A stretch of 64,000 nucleotides of DNA from positions 142,077-206,076 of the forward strand of contig CANNFD010000007.1 in the NCBI GenBank assembly GCA_947503885.1, given 5' to 3'. This document shows positions 9,453-18,080 of the stretch, one piece after another. The first letter of the stretch is position 1; each line of letters begins with the position of its first letter. Under the pieces are notes generated by a model, which made no database searches, was not told where the DNA came from, and saw nothing but the letters and a program-made list of their open reading frames with translations. The stretch comes from an uncultured Olleya sp. Lineage in GTDB: Bacteria > Bacteroidota > Bacteroidia > Flavobacteriales > Flavobacteriaceae. The translations under genes were made by a program, and so were the position numbers.

Positions 9453-9600
9453 GTCTAGTTTCAAAATTTTAAATAATAATTTTGTTTAATTTTTATAAAA
9501 ATTAGGAGTTACAATTAAATTAATGCTCAATGTAAACGCTTTGTTATACTTTTATTAAGTATTATTAAATTGAAACTTTTTAGATTTAAACTAATTTTAA

Positions 9601-10689
9601 ATGAATACTACTGAAAATGCTCTAAAGGAACGTATTAAAGAGCTAACTTGTCTTTATGAGGTCTCTTCAATAATTCAACATGCAAATGCCGAACTAATTG
9701 AGGATACTTTACAAGCTATTGTTTATAGTACTAAAAAAGCGTTTCAGTACTCAGATATAACAGAAATTCAAATAATAACCAAAACACATAGTGTAGCTAC
9801 AGCTAAAAAGCTAAATACTTCTGTTAATATTCAGTCTAAAATTAGATTGTTTAACGAGCCTAAAGGACAGGTAAGTGCTTTTTTATTTAAAGATAAAAGC
9901 AGTGTTGATGATTTTTTAAAAGAAGAGCAATTGCTATTAGATAATATTGCGCTTAAAATAGGAAGTTTTCTAGAACGTATTGAAATTCAAAAAAATGAAA
10001 CATCACTGAAGCGACAAATGGAACATGCAGATCGTTTAAGTATTTTAGGCGAAATTACTGCAGGTATTTCTCATGAGCTTAATACACCTTTAGCTAATAT
10101 TTTAGGCTTTGCTGAGTTGTTAAAAGAGGATTTAAAAGAGAATAAAAAAGCAACAGAAGATTTAAATAAAATTATTAAAAATGCTATTTTTTCTAGAGAG
10201 GTAGTAAAAAAGTTAATGTTTTTTGCTTGTGAAATGCCACAAGAAATGAAACGCGTAAATATTGTTCCAAATATTAAAAACGCGATAAACTTATTAGATG
10301 CTACTTTTAGAAAAGAGAACGTAAAATATATTGTAAAAATTGATGAAGAACAGTTGTTTTTGCGTGCAGACCCAATACAATTAACACAGATTATTTTTAA
10401 TTTACTAATCAATGCTATTTACTTTTCTCCAAAAGAAGGATTAGTTACTATAGAAGCCAAGCAAACTAAACATAGTATAATTTTAATAATATCTGATCAA
10501 GGAAAAGGCTTTGCAAAAAAAGATTTAGATAAAATCTTTCAACCCTTTTTTACAACAAAACCTATTGGTGATGGCTCAGGTTTAGGTTTAAGTGTTGTAC
10601 ATGGTATTGTAGCCTCTCATAAAGGCACAATAACAGCAAAAAACAATAAAAATAAAGGAGCTGTTTTTACAATAACACTTCCTAAATAA
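9601..10689 (+). CDS. Cytosolic NtrB-like sensor histidine kinase
   Basis: 362 residues. Residues 1-140 are a soluble GAF-like or PAS-like sensor region starting with a coiled coil and lacking membrane helices. HisKA carries the acceptor His at about 158 (GISHELNTPLANILGF). HATPase_c shows N box FNLLINAIYF, G1 DQGKGF and G2 GDGSGLGLSVV. The gene is followed 11 bases later by an NtrC-type regulator, the standard NtrB-NtrC arrangement, so that protein is the expected phosphate acceptor. The signal sensed is unknown. Confidence 0.9.
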   Translation: MNTTENALKERIKELTCLYEVSSIIQHANAELIEDTLQAIVYSTKKAFQYSDITEIQIITKTHSVATAKKLNTSVNIQSKIRLFNEPKGQVSAFLFKDKSSVDDFLKEEQLLLDNIALKIGSFLERIEIQKNETSLKRQMEHADRLSILGEITAGISHELNTPLANILGFAELLKEDLKENKKATEDLNKIIKNAIFSREVVKKLMFFACEMPQEMKRVNIVPNIKNAINLLDATFRKENVKYIVKIDEEQLFLRADPIQLTQIIFNLLINAIYFSPKEGLVTIEAKQTKHSIILIISDQGKGFAKKDLDKIFQPFFTTKPIGDGSGLGLSVVHGIVASHKGTITAKNNKNKGAVFTITLPK

Positions 10690-10700
10690 TGATTTAACTT

Positions 10701-12029
10701 ATGCAATTACAAAAAGAAAATATACTAATAGTAGATGACGATGTAAATATTTTAGAATTGTTGCAACGTCATTTGCAATCTTGGAATTATCATGTTTTTA
10801 AAGCATTATCAGTAAAAGAAGCAGTGTCAATATTACGCGATACAACTATTGACCTATTAATTACGGACTTAAAAATGCCGGAATTGGATGGGTCAGAACT
10901 TATAAAATTTGTGTCAGAGCATTATCCAAAAATGCCCAAATTAGTAATTACTGGTTACCCATCTGTTCAGGATTCGTTAGTAGCTATAAAATCGGGTGCA
11001 GTAGATTATTTAACCAAACCATTTACTAAAGCAGAGTTGAAATTAGCATTAGAAAAGTCATTAATTCCTCACAAAACTAATGATAAACCTACTAAAATAG
11101 CTACCGTAGTTAACAACAACGCTTATGGCGAAATTATAGGTAATTCTGACAAAATAAATAGTGTTATACAAGTTATAGAGCGTGTAAAAAACAATAAGGC
11201 AACTATTTTTATTAAAGGAGAAAGCGGTACAGGTAAAGAGTTAGTTGCAAGAGCAATCCACTATCAAGGTAAATTTGCACGTGCCCCATTTATTGCTGTT
11301 AACTGTGGTGGTATCCCAGAAAATCTTTTAGAAGCAGAATTGTTTGGGTATTTAAAAGGAGCGTTTACAGGTGCAGAAAATAATAGAGACGGTTTTTTTC
11401 AAGCAGCAAATGGCGGAACTATTTTTTTAGACGAAATTGGTAATGCTTCACTTGCAGTACAGTCTAGATTATTACGTGTTTTACAAGAAAAAGAAGTTGT
11501 AAAAGTAGGAGCAACAAAAGCTGAAAAAGTAGATTTACGTATAATAGCTGCAACTAATAGTGATTTACGAGAAATGATTCAAAAACAAACTTTTAGAGAA
11601 GATTTGTTTTATAGGTTAACCGTTGTAGAAATAGATGTAGCGCCTTTAAGAGAGCGAAAAGAAGATATCAAATTATTAGTAGATAAATTTTTATTTAAAT
11701 ATGGTGTAGAGTATAAAGATGGATACATTAAAATTACACCCGAAGCTTTATCGGTTTTAGAACGTTATAATTGGCCAGGAAATATCAGAGAATTAGAAAA
11801 CATTATACAACGTGCTGTTATATTATGTGATAAAACCGTTGATGTTACTCATTTTCCAGAACATTTAAAATATTCACTAAACTTTTCTTCAGAAAAATTA
11901 CAACCTTTAAAGGTCATAGAAAAACAATATATTGAAAAAGTATTAAGAGCTACAGGAAACAATAAAACAAAAGCAGCCGAGATACTTCAAATTGACCGAA
12001 AAACTATCCGCCAAAAACTAATGGATTAG
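10701..12029 (+). CDS. NtrC-type sigma-54-dependent response regulator
   Basis: 442 residues with the classic three-domain build. REC 1-120 has D56 in LITDLKMPELDG, T84 and K106. The AAA+ domain has Walker A GESGTGKE near 173, sigma-54 contact loop GAFTGA near 220, Walker B TIFLDEIG, and an arginine-finger region FREDLFYRL. The C-terminal Fis-type HTH includes NNKTKAAEILQIDRKTIRQK. It is paired with the upstream kinase. A good TGGCAC-N5-TTGCT promoter begins about 135 bases after its stop, so the microprotein/gdhA cluster is the nearest candidate target (inference). Confidence 0.94.
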   Translation: MQLQKENILIVDDDVNILELLQRHLQSWNYHVFKALSVKEAVSILRDTTIDLLITDLKMPELDGSELIKFVSEHYPKMPKLVITGYPSVQDSLVAIKSGAVDYLTKPFTKAELKLALEKSLIPHKTNDKPTKIATVVNNNAYGEIIGNSDKINSVIQVIERVKNNKATIFIKGESGTGKELVARAIHYQGKFARAPFIAVNCGGIPENLLEAELFGYLKGAFTGAENNRDGFFQAANGGTIFLDEIGNASLAVQSRLLRVLQEKEVVKVGATKAEKVDLRIIAATNSDLREMIQKQTFREDLFYRLTVVEIDVAPLRERKEDIKLLVDKFLFKYGVEYKDGYIKITPEALSVLERYNWPGNIRELENIIQRAVILCDKTVDVTHFPEHLKYSLNFSSEKLQPLKVIEKQYIEKVLRATGNNKTKAAEILQIDRKTIRQKLMD

Positions 12030-12041
12030 AAAATTATAAGT

Positions 12042-12075
12042 GATACAATTTTACTCAGTTGGGTAAAATTGTATC
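12042..12075. repeat. Perfect 13-base inverted repeat
   Basis: GATACAATTTTAC (12042-12054) and its exact reverse complement (12063-12075) flank an 8-base loop directly after the NtrC-type gene. No T tract follows, so it is either a weak terminator, an mRNA 3' stem or an operator. Confidence 0.7.
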
Positions 12076-12110
12076 GATTCAAATATATCTGTTTTAAACT
12101 AAATAGCTTA

Positions 12111-12142
12111 AAAAGCCCTATGTTATATAGGGTTTTTGTTTT
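12111..12142 (+). terminator. Intrinsic terminator
   Basis: Stem CCCTAT (12116-12121) and ATAGGG (12127-12132) with 5-base loop, flanked by AAAA and a broken T run (TTTTTGTTTTTG). It closes the kinase/NtrC-type operon. Confidence 0.7.
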
Positions 12143-12163
12143 TGTGACCATTATGTTTTTGTT

Positions 12164-12180
12164 TTGGCACTTGGATTGCT
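12164..12180 (+). promoter_or_regulatory. Sigma-54 (-24/-12) promoter
   Basis: TTGGCAC (12164-12170), 5 bases, TTGCT (12176-12180), giving exact GG-N10-GC spacing and near-consensus boxes. The microprotein ATG follows 28 bases downstream and gdhA further on. The NtrC-type gene immediately upstream is the obvious candidate activator. Confidence 0.8.
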
Positions 12181-12207
12181 TTAATGTAAGTGTAATAAAT
12201 TATACTT

Positions 12208-12372
12208 ATGAATCATTTTAATATTTGTCCAAGTTGCATACATCAAAATACTTGTGTGCTGACCACTCAAAAAGACAAAGTTTGGTCTTGTAGTGAGTTT
12301 GACGAGATCAAACCTAAGTCAACACCAATAAATACGGTTAAACAACCAAAGCAAGAGTTAAGTTTAGTTTAA
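12208..12372 (+). CDS. 54-residue Cys-rich microprotein (CPSC...C...WSCSEFDE)
   Basis: Short ORF found by reading downstream of the sigma-54 promoter. It starts MNHFNICPSCIHQNTCVLT and contains WSCSEFDE. Four cysteines (ICPSC, NTC, WSC) and one His suggest a small zinc or other metal knuckle. I believe similar Cys-rich short proteins occur in other Flavobacteriaceae, but no function is known to me. Its ATG lies at the expected distance from the sigma-54 promoter, which supports expression. It precedes gdhA. Confidence 0.7.
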   Translation: MNHFNICPSCIHQNTCVLTTQKDKVWSCSEFDEIKPKSTPINTVKQPKQELSLV

Positions 12373-12392
12373 AAAAATAAAATAATAGATCA

Positions 12393-12530
12393 ATGATTTT
12401 TAATACAATAGTATCAGTTTTTGGAACAAAAAAGGCATTAGAAAAAAAATCTGATGGAAGTACTTCAAGAAATAAGTATATTTCCCAAAAATATCACGAA
12501 AGATCGATAGTAAATCGATATTTTAAATAA
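12393..12530 (+). CDS. Possible 45-residue microprotein
   Basis: ATG at 12393, stop at 12528-12530, 19 bases before gdhA. The product is basic (MIFNTIVSVFGTKKALEKKS, ending IVNRYFK) and not recognised. Its place between the Cys-rich microprotein and gdhA in one probable transcript gives some support, but length alone does not exclude chance. Confidence 0.4.
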   Translation: MIFNTIVSVFGTKKALEKKSDGSTSRNKYISQKYHERSIVNRYFK

Positions 12531-12549
12531 AAATTTAAAATAAAACAGA

Positions 12550-13854
12550 ATGACTACAGTCACATCAGATTTAAAAAAGAGTGCAAAAAAAGTACCTGTT
12601 AGAGGTATGATGGATAACGTTATGGAGCAGTTTAATAGCGCTGCTGATCATATAAACTTACATCCAAACATCAGGAAAATTTTAAGTATCACTAACAATG
12701 AAATCTTAGTTAATTTTCCAGTAAAAATGGATAATGGAGAAGTTGAAATTTTTACAGGTTATAGAGTACAACATAATAACGCCTTAGGACCATACAAAGG
12801 GGGATTACGTTATCATCCAACTGTAGATCTTGATGCTGCTAGAGCATTAGCAATGTGGATGACCTGGAAAACATCTTTGGCAGGATTGCCTTATGGTGGT
12901 GGAAAAGGAGGAATTAAAATTGATCCTAAAAAATACTCAGAATCAGAGTTAGAGCGTATAACAAGACGTTTTACGTTTGCTTTAGCTGATAATATTGGAC
13001 CAGAACATGATATTCCGGCTCCAGATGTAAATACAAACAGCCAAACTATGGCTTGGATTGCAGATACTTATATGAGTACTCGTCCGCCAGCTGAACGTAC
13101 TGCAAATCAACACGTCGTTACAGGAAAACCTGATGCTAGTGGAGGATTAGAAGGTCGTGATAGAGCAACTGGATATGGTGTGTATTTGACAATTAAATTT
13201 TGGGCAGAAAAAACTAATGTTAGTTTAAATGGCAAAAAGTTTATTGTTCAAGGATTTGGTAATGTAGGATATTGGGCATCTTATTTTTTAGAAAAAGATG
13301 GTGCTAAATTAGTAGCAGTACAAGATGCTTCAGGAAGCATTGAAAACCAAAACGGAATTGGTGTAGATGAGTTATTTGCTCATTGTCAGAATAATTCTGG
13401 TAGAATAGCTGATTTTGCTGGTTCTAAAACAGTTGACGGTAATAAGTTTTTCGCAATAGATTGTGACATCTGTATTCCAGCAGCTTTAGGAAACCAAATT
13501 ACTAAAGAGAATGCGCCAGATATTAAAGCAAAATTAATTGCAGAAGGAGCAAATGGACCGACAAACGTTGAAGGAGAAAAGATTTTATTAGATAGAGGAA
13601 TCACTATAATTCCAGACATACTATGTAATTCTGGTGGAGTAGTAGGTAGTTATTTTGAATGGTTACAAAACCGTAACGGAGAGATTTGGCAATTAGACGA
13701 AGTAATGGTCAAATTAGATAAAAAAATGAAAGAGTCTTTTAATAAAGTATATGATTATTCAAAAACTCAAAAAGTAGATATGCGTACAGCTGCATTTTGT
13801 ATTGCTATACAGCGTATTGAAAAAGCTTACATACAAAGAGGGATTTTCCCTTGA
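12550..13854 (+). CDS. gdhA: Glutamate dehydrogenase (Glu/Leu/Phe/Val family)
   Basis: Interconverts glutamate with 2-oxoglutarate and ammonium in the cytosol. 434 residues, normal for the hexameric family. The N-terminal domain has the substrate region GPYKGGLRYHP (K83) and the GGGKGG motif with catalytic lysine near 119, and PAPDVNT. The C-terminal Rossmann domain shows VQGFGNVG near 229. Cofactor choice (NAD or NADP) is not decided. The upstream sigma-54 promoter and NtrC-type pair suggest nitrogen or carbon control (inference). Two small genes follow closely and may share the transcript. Confidence 0.95.
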   Translation: MTTVTSDLKKSAKKVPVRGMMDNVMEQFNSAADHINLHPNIRKILSITNNEILVNFPVKMDNGEVEIFTGYRVQHNNALGPYKGGLRYHPTVDLDAARALAMWMTWKTSLAGLPYGGGKGGIKIDPKKYSESELERITRRFTFALADNIGPEHDIPAPDVNTNSQTMAWIADTYMSTRPPAERTANQHVVTGKPDASGGLEGRDRATGYGVYLTIKFWAEKTNVSLNGKKFIVQGFGNVGYWASYFLEKDGAKLVAVQDASGSIENQNGIGVDELFAHCQNNSGRIADFAGSKTVDGNKFFAIDCDICIPAALGNQITKENAPDIKAKLIAEGANGPTNVEGEKILLDRGITIIPDILCNSGGVVGSYFEWLQNRNGEIWQLDEVMVKLDKKMKESFNKVYDYSKTQKVDMRTAAFCIAIQRIEKAYIQRGIFP

Positions 13855-13872
13855 TTTTATAAATTAATAATA

Positions 13873-14292
13873 ATGAAATACGAAAATATTATATTAGAAA
13901 AAAAGGAGTACGTATACTTAAAACGTATTCTTAATATTTCTGGTTATGCTAAGGATCAGGCAGTACAAAACTCTTTAATCAAATTGTCAGAAGAGTTAAA
14001 AACAGCACAAATTTTGGATGATAATGAAGTGCCAAAAGATGTGATAAGGTTTAATAGTACTGTTACAATAGCTTCAGATGGAGGATGGGAAAGAGAGTTG
14101 CAAGTGGTTATACCTAAGGATAAAGATTTTTCGCTAAATAAAATATCTGTGTTAGCCCCAATGGGTACTGCGCTTTTAGGTTATTCTAAAGGAGATGTTG
14201 TTGATTGGGACTTACCAGGAGGAAAACAAAAACTTAGAATTATTGATGTAAAACAAGAAGAAAGTGTAAAAGGCTTAGATGTAATTATTTAA
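13873..14292 (+). CDS. GreA/GreB-family (Rnk-like) protein
   Basis: 139 residues. The C-terminal half carries the GreA/Rnk FKBP-like signature ISVLAPMGTALLGYSKGDVVDW. The N-terminal half is a helical region of about 55 residues, too short for the full GreA coiled coil, which places the protein nearer to Rnk or other RNA-polymerase secondary-channel binders. It starts 18 bases after gdhA. In Bacteroidetes such proteins are often annotated as GreA/GreB-family elongation factors; the actual target is not shown. Confidence 0.85.
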   Translation: MKYENIILEKKEYVYLKRILNISGYAKDQAVQNSLIKLSEELKTAQILDDNEVPKDVIRFNSTVTIASDGGWERELQVVIPKDKDFSLNKISVLAPMGTALLGYSKGDVVDWDLPGGKQKLRIIDVKQEESVKGLDVII

Positions 14293-14304
14293 ATTTTAAT
14301 TATT

Positions 14305-14724
14305 ATGGAAACAGAAAACATTCAAATATTTAATCATGACACCAATATAGATGTTACTCATAAAATTAACACTATGGAGCTTGATAACTGGATAAATCAT
14401 TTAAAATATATTAAAAAGGAACTGTCAAACCTTATTAATATGTGTAAAAATGACCTTAATGATAAGTTTGAAGATAAAAGTGTAGTTGAACGTTTTGAAA
14501 AAAAAGAAATCGAAAACGAAACATTTTTAAATGCTTTAAATGCTTATTCAAAATCTAGACAAAACATTATTGAGTGTGAAGACACGCAGTGTGATATGGT
14601 TTACATAACAGAACACGAAAGCTATAGAAGAAGTTACTTGTATCATTTAGATAAATATAGAAGACTTAAAGATGAGTTTTTTAATAAAGTACAAGGTAAA
14701 TTCACGCTTTTAAAAGTTAAATAA
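14305..14724 (+). CDS. Small all-helical protein, unknown function (related to 25821-26261?)
   Basis: 139 residues, no signal peptide or membrane helix, mostly charged helices. It shares a motif order with the 146-residue protein at 25821-26261: W-x(2)-L-x-[YF]-IK-x-E with nearby L and LI, then a middle helix, then a late H...YRRLKDEFFNKV-type helix (HK...YKAVKFEVFSLV in the other). The two therefore look like one uncharacterised helical family present twice in this window. It is 12 bases after the GreA/Rnk-like gene and ends in a bidirectional terminator. Confidence 0.75.
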   Translation: METENIQIFNHDTNIDVTHKINTMELDNWINHLKYIKKELSNLINMCKNDLNDKFEDKSVVERFEKKEIENETFLNALNAYSKSRQNIIECEDTQCDMVYITEHESYRRSYLYHLDKYRRLKDEFFNKVQGKFTLLKVK

Positions 14725-14747
14725 AAGATTGTTTTCTTAAGTAAATA

Positions 14748-14782
14748 AAAAAAGGATGTAATTTAAAATTACATCCTTTTTT
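14748..14782. terminator. Bidirectional terminator between convergent genes
   Basis: 16-base perfect arms AAAAAAGGATGTAATT (14748-14763) and its complement (14767-14782) around a 3-base loop. It serves the helical-protein gene on + and the fnr-type gene on -. Confidence 0.92.
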
Positions 14783-14799
14783 ATTGGTTAAAACCTATG

Positions 14800-15477
14800 T
14801 TATTCAATACGCATTAAAGCCTGCTCGTCTTCAATTTTAATTTGTTTTCCTTTGGTACTTATAATACCTTCTTTTTTTAGTTGTGATAGGATTCTTATAG
14901 TACTTTCTGTAGCTGTGCCAACAATATTAGCGTAATCTTCTCTAGTAAGTGTTAAGGACAAAAAACCATCTTCATTTGTCTTAAATTTCTTTTTAACACA
15001 TAATAAAGTTTCAGCTAATCGTTGTTTTACATTTTTTTGTGCCATGTCAACAATACTATCATCAGACTCTTTTAAATCTTCAGCCATTCGTTTTAAAACA
15101 TCCATCGAAAAATCCGGATTTTTCTGTAAATCATTTAAAATTTCTTGTTTAGGGATAAAGCATACCTGCATATCATTAATAGCTATAGCTGTAAGGTTAG
15201 AGGCTTGACCGCTAATTAAGGAACGTTGTCCAATCATACCACCTTTTACAGCAAATTTTACGACTTGATCTTTTCCGTTTTCACTTAATTTAATCAATTT
15301 ACAAACGCCATCCCTAATACAGTAAACACCATTCAAAGCGTCACCTTCGTTAAAGATAATCTCACCTTTTTTTATAACTTTACTAGTTTTACAAGCAGAG
15401 ACACGAGCTAACTCTTCTTTAGTTAACATTTGTAAACTATTAAATTTTCTAACAATGCACTGTTCACAATTACTCAT
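14800..15477 (-). CDS. Fnr-type transcription regulator of the Crp/Fnr family (regulator 1)
   Basis: 225 residues with an N-terminal cysteine cluster (MSNCEQC), cNMP-like fold (KGEIIFNEGDALNGVYCI), dimer helix, and HTH whose recognition helix reads TESTIRILSQL. The Glu...Arg pattern parallels the residues with which Fnr and Crp read TGA half sites. Cys residues near 4, 7, 29, 52 and 59 leave an Fe-S or redox role open. An in-frame start at 15546 would add 23 residues, but that stretch contains the palindrome at 15520-15533 and lies upstream of the predicted -7 box, so MSNCEQC is chosen. It is divergent from ccoI. I infer that it recognises ATGAYA-NN-TRTCAT and activates the micro-oxic genes here. 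Confidence 0.9.
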   Translation of the reverse strand: MSNCEQCIVRKFNSLQMLTKEELARVSACKTSKVIKKGEIIFNEGDALNGVYCIRDGVCKLIKLSENGKDQVVKFAVKGGMIGQRSLISGQASNLTAIAINDMQVCFIPKQEILNDLQKNPDFSMDVLKRMAEDLKESDDSIVDMAQKNVKQRLAETLLCVKKKFKTNEDGFLSLTLTREDYANIVGTATESTIRILSQLKKEGIISTKGKQIKIEDEQALMRIE

Positions 15478-15519
15478 AGCTCTCATTAAAATTTTAATGT
15501 ATTTAAAAGTATACATTAT

Positions 15520-15533
15520 ATGACAAATATCAT
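15520..15533 (+). promoter_or_regulatory. Fnr-type box for ccoI
   Basis: ATGACAAATATCAT, a 6-2-6 palindrome. Its centre (15526.5) is exactly 33 bases before the centre of AACCTTTG (15556-15563), a one-mismatch -7 box for ccoI. It also covers GATATTTG (complement of 15524-15531), the predicted -7 box of the opposite fnr-type gene. Confidence 0.75.
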
Positions 15534-15553
15534 AAAAGAAATGCATATAAATT

Positions 15554-15567
15554 GTAACCTTTGTTAC
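15554..15567 (-). promoter_or_regulatory. GTAAC-N4-GTTAC box for the fnr-type gene
   Basis: GTAACCTTTGTTAC. Read on the minus strand, its centre (15560.5) is 33 bases before the centre of GATATTTG (complement of 15524-15531), the likely -7 box of the 14800-15477 gene. The palindrome overlaps the ccoI -7 box. Confidence 0.65.
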
Positions 15568-15584
15568 AGGTAAATGAGTAAATT

Positions 15585-17957
15585 ATGGAATTAGAAGTAT
15601 GTTATCATTGTGGCGATAATTGTACAGATACAACAATACGTAAAAAGGACAAATCTTTTTGTTGTCAAGGATGCAAAACGGTTTTTGAGATTTTGTCTGA
15701 AAGCGACTTAACATGTTATTATGACCTGCAATCATCACCTGGTGCAATACCTAAAGAGATTGAAGGTAAATATGATTTTTTATCGCAGGACAAAATAATT
15801 GAAAAATTAATCGAGTTTGATGATGGCAACACGCAAATAGCTACGTTATATATTCCTCATATCCATTGTAGTTCTTGTATATGGATTTTAGAAAATTTAA
15901 ATAAATTAAACGCTTCAATTTCATTATCTCAGGTTAATTTTGGTAAAAAAACAGTCCGTGTATCTTATAGCACTAAAGCTTTTTCGCTTAAAGAATTAGT
16001 ATTGCTTTTAAGCTCTGTTGGGTATGAGCCTTACATCAGTTTAGAAGATTATAAAACAGGGCAGGAAAACGTAAATAGAAGCTTAATATACAAACTAGGA
16101 GTAGCAGGTTTTGCTTTTGGTAATGTAATGTTTTTGTCTTTTCCAGAATATTTTGATGTTAACGAGTTTTGGTTGGAGCAATATAAACATGTCTTTAGAT
16201 GGGTTATGTTTATTTTTTCATTACCTGTTGTTTTTTACGCTGCTCAAGACTACTTTATATCGGCTTATAAAGCAATAAAATCAAAGGTTTTAAATATAGA
16301 TATACCAATTGCTTTAGGAGTAGTTGTATTGTTTTTACGTAGTACAACAGAAATAGTTTTGGATATTGGGTCTGGATTTTTTGATAGCCTTACAGGACTA
16401 ATTTTCTTTTTGTTGTTAGGAAAGTTTTTTCAGCAAAAAACCTACTCTTTCTTGTCTTTTGAAAGAGATTATAAATCCTATTTCCCAATTGCAGTCACTA
16501 AAATTTATAATAACATTGAAGTCCCAGTACAAGTATACGACATAGAAAAAGGTGACCGATTATTAATAAGAAATGAAGAACTAATCCCAGTTGATGGTAT
16601 TTTAATTAATGGTAATGCAAGGATAGATTATAGTTTTGTAACTGGCGAGTCCGAGAAAGTTAGGAAAAACTCAGGAGACAAGTTATTTGCAGGTGGTAAA
16701 CAGACTTCTGGTGTGATAGAAATGGAAGCCATCAAATCTGTACAGCAAAGTTATTTAACTCAACTTTGGGGTAACGATGTCTTTAATAAAAATAAAGAAG
16801 ACGGTTTTACAACATTAACAAATGCCATTAGTAAACGTTTTACAATTGCGGTACTAAGTATTGCATTTATAGCGACTATTTATTGGCTATTTGCAGACAT
16901 GAGCAAAGCTTTAAATGTTTTTACTGCTGTATTAATTATTGCTTGTCCTTGTGCAATTGCATTAGCAGCTCCTTTTACTTTAGGAAATATATTACGAATT
17001 TTTGGCAAGAAGAAATTCTACTTAAAAAATGCCTCAGTCTTAGAACAATTAGCACAAATAGACACTATTATATTTGATAAAACAGGAACTATAACTTCCA
17101 ATCAAAAAAGCGAAGCAAAATATGAAGGTGAGCCATTAAGTATTAACGAAGAAGTACTTTTAAAAAATACATTAAGAGGCTCAAATCATCCACTTAGTAG
17201 AGGATTATATGATATTTTAGATCAAAATAACATAGTAACTTTAGATACTTTTGAAGAACACTTAGGACAAGGTATAGAGGCATCTCATAAAACCGAAAAT
17301 ATAAAAATTGGGTCTGCAAAATTTGTTGGTTACCAAAATGAAAATGCTATACTAAACACAGCGGTACATATTAGTACAAATAATACTTACAAAGGAAAAT
17401 TTACTTTTTATAATAGTTACCGTAAAGGCTTGTCTAAATTATTTAATAAGCTTAAGAAAAATTTTGATTTAGTAATATTATCGGGAGATAATGAAGGAGA
17501 GCTGGAAAACCTTAAAAAGCTGTTGCCAGCAAAAACAAAAATGCTTTTTAATCAAAAACCAGATGATAAGTTAGAGTATATAAAATATCATCAATCTGAA
17601 GGAGCAAAAGTGTTAATGGTAGGAGATGGTCTAAATGATGCAGGTGCATTAGCGCAAAGTAATGTTGGTATCGCTATTTCAGAAAATGTAAATGTGTTTT
17701 CTCCAGCGTGTGATGCTATTTTAGATGCCACAAAATTTGATCAATTAGACCAATACATAAACGTCACTAAAAAAGGTATAAAAATCATTAAATGGAGCTT
17801 TTTATTATCATTATTTTATAATGTAATTGGATTGTGTTTTGCTGTCACAGGTCAGTTAGCACCAGTAATAGCAGCTATTTTAATGCCTTTAAGTTCCATA
17901 AGTATTGTTGTATTTACAACAATATCAACTAATTGGATAGGTAGAAAATTAAAATAA
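15585..17957 (+). CDS. ccoI: Copper-type P1B ATPase for cbb3 oxidase assembly
   Basis: 790-residue membrane pump, FixI/CcoI type, thought to export or deliver copper for assembly of the CuB centre of cbb3 oxidase. A Cys-rich N-terminus (CYHCGDNC, FCCQGC) precedes an HMA domain with HCSSC (C95, C98). Membrane helices follow, with TGES in the actuator domain, CPC near 454-456 in ACPCAIALA, phosphorylation site DKTGT with D near 498, and GDGLNDAGAL. The long Cys-rich N-terminus is typical of CcoI. It has its own Fnr-type promoter and heads the oxidase cluster. Copper specificity is inferred from motifs and context. Confidence 0.94.
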   Translation: MELEVCYHCGDNCTDTTIRKKDKSFCCQGCKTVFEILSESDLTCYYDLQSSPGAIPKEIEGKYDFLSQDKIIEKLIEFDDGNTQIATLYIPHIHCSSCIWILENLNKLNASISLSQVNFGKKTVRVSYSTKAFSLKELVLLLSSVGYEPYISLEDYKTGQENVNRSLIYKLGVAGFAFGNVMFLSFPEYFDVNEFWLEQYKHVFRWVMFIFSLPVVFYAAQDYFISAYKAIKSKVLNIDIPIALGVVVLFLRSTTEIVLDIGSGFFDSLTGLIFFLLLGKFFQQKTYSFLSFERDYKSYFPIAVTKIYNNIEVPVQVYDIEKGDRLLIRNEELIPVDGILINGNARIDYSFVTGESEKVRKNSGDKLFAGGKQTSGVIEMEAIKSVQQSYLTQLWGNDVFNKNKEDGFTTLTNAISKRFTIAVLSIAFIATIYWLFADMSKALNVFTAVLIIACPCAIALAAPFTLGNILRIFGKKKFYLKNASVLEQLAQIDTIIFDKTGTITSNQKSEAKYEGEPLSINEEVLLKNTLRGSNHPLSRGLYDILDQNNIVTLDTFEEHLGQGIEASHKTENIKIGSAKFVGYQNENAILNTAVHISTNNTYKGKFTFYNSYRKGLSKLFNKLKKNFDLVILSGDNEGELENLKKLLPAKTKMLFNQKPDDKLEYIKYHQSEGAKVLMVGDGLNDAGALAQSNVGIAISENVNVFSPACDAILDATKFDQLDQYINVTKKGIKIIKWSFLLSLFYNVIGLCFAVTGQLAPVIAAILMPLSSISIVVFTTISTNWIGRKLK

Positions 17958-18016
17958 TTTCAAGTATTTTAAAATTATAAAAAACGTTATAATTAATTTT
18001 CATATTTTTAAGAAAT

Positions 18017-18060
18017 ATGATAAATGTCATCTTTTAAACAAGTCTACTAAATTATTTTTG
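18017..18060 (+). promoter_or_regulatory. Fnr-type box and -7 box for the cbb3 oxidase operon
   Basis: ATGATAAATGTCAT (18017-18030) and TATTTTTG (18053-18060), a full match to TAnnTTTG. Centre-to-centre distance is 33 bases, which puts the palindrome near -41.5, the class II activator position. The ccoS ATG is 21 bases after the -7 box. Confidence 0.88.
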
Positions 18061-18080
18061 TAGGATAACTTCTAATAGGT

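Noticed and set aside
12042..12075. Main terminator of the NtrC-type operon
   Set aside because: The stem is perfect but lacks a T tract; the hairpin at 12111-12142 with its T run is the better terminator.
15478..15546. Longer N-terminus for the Fnr-type gene (start at 15546)
   Set aside because: The extra 23 codons overlap the palindrome at 15520-15533 and the predicted -7 box; the family normally starts near the MSNCEQC segment.
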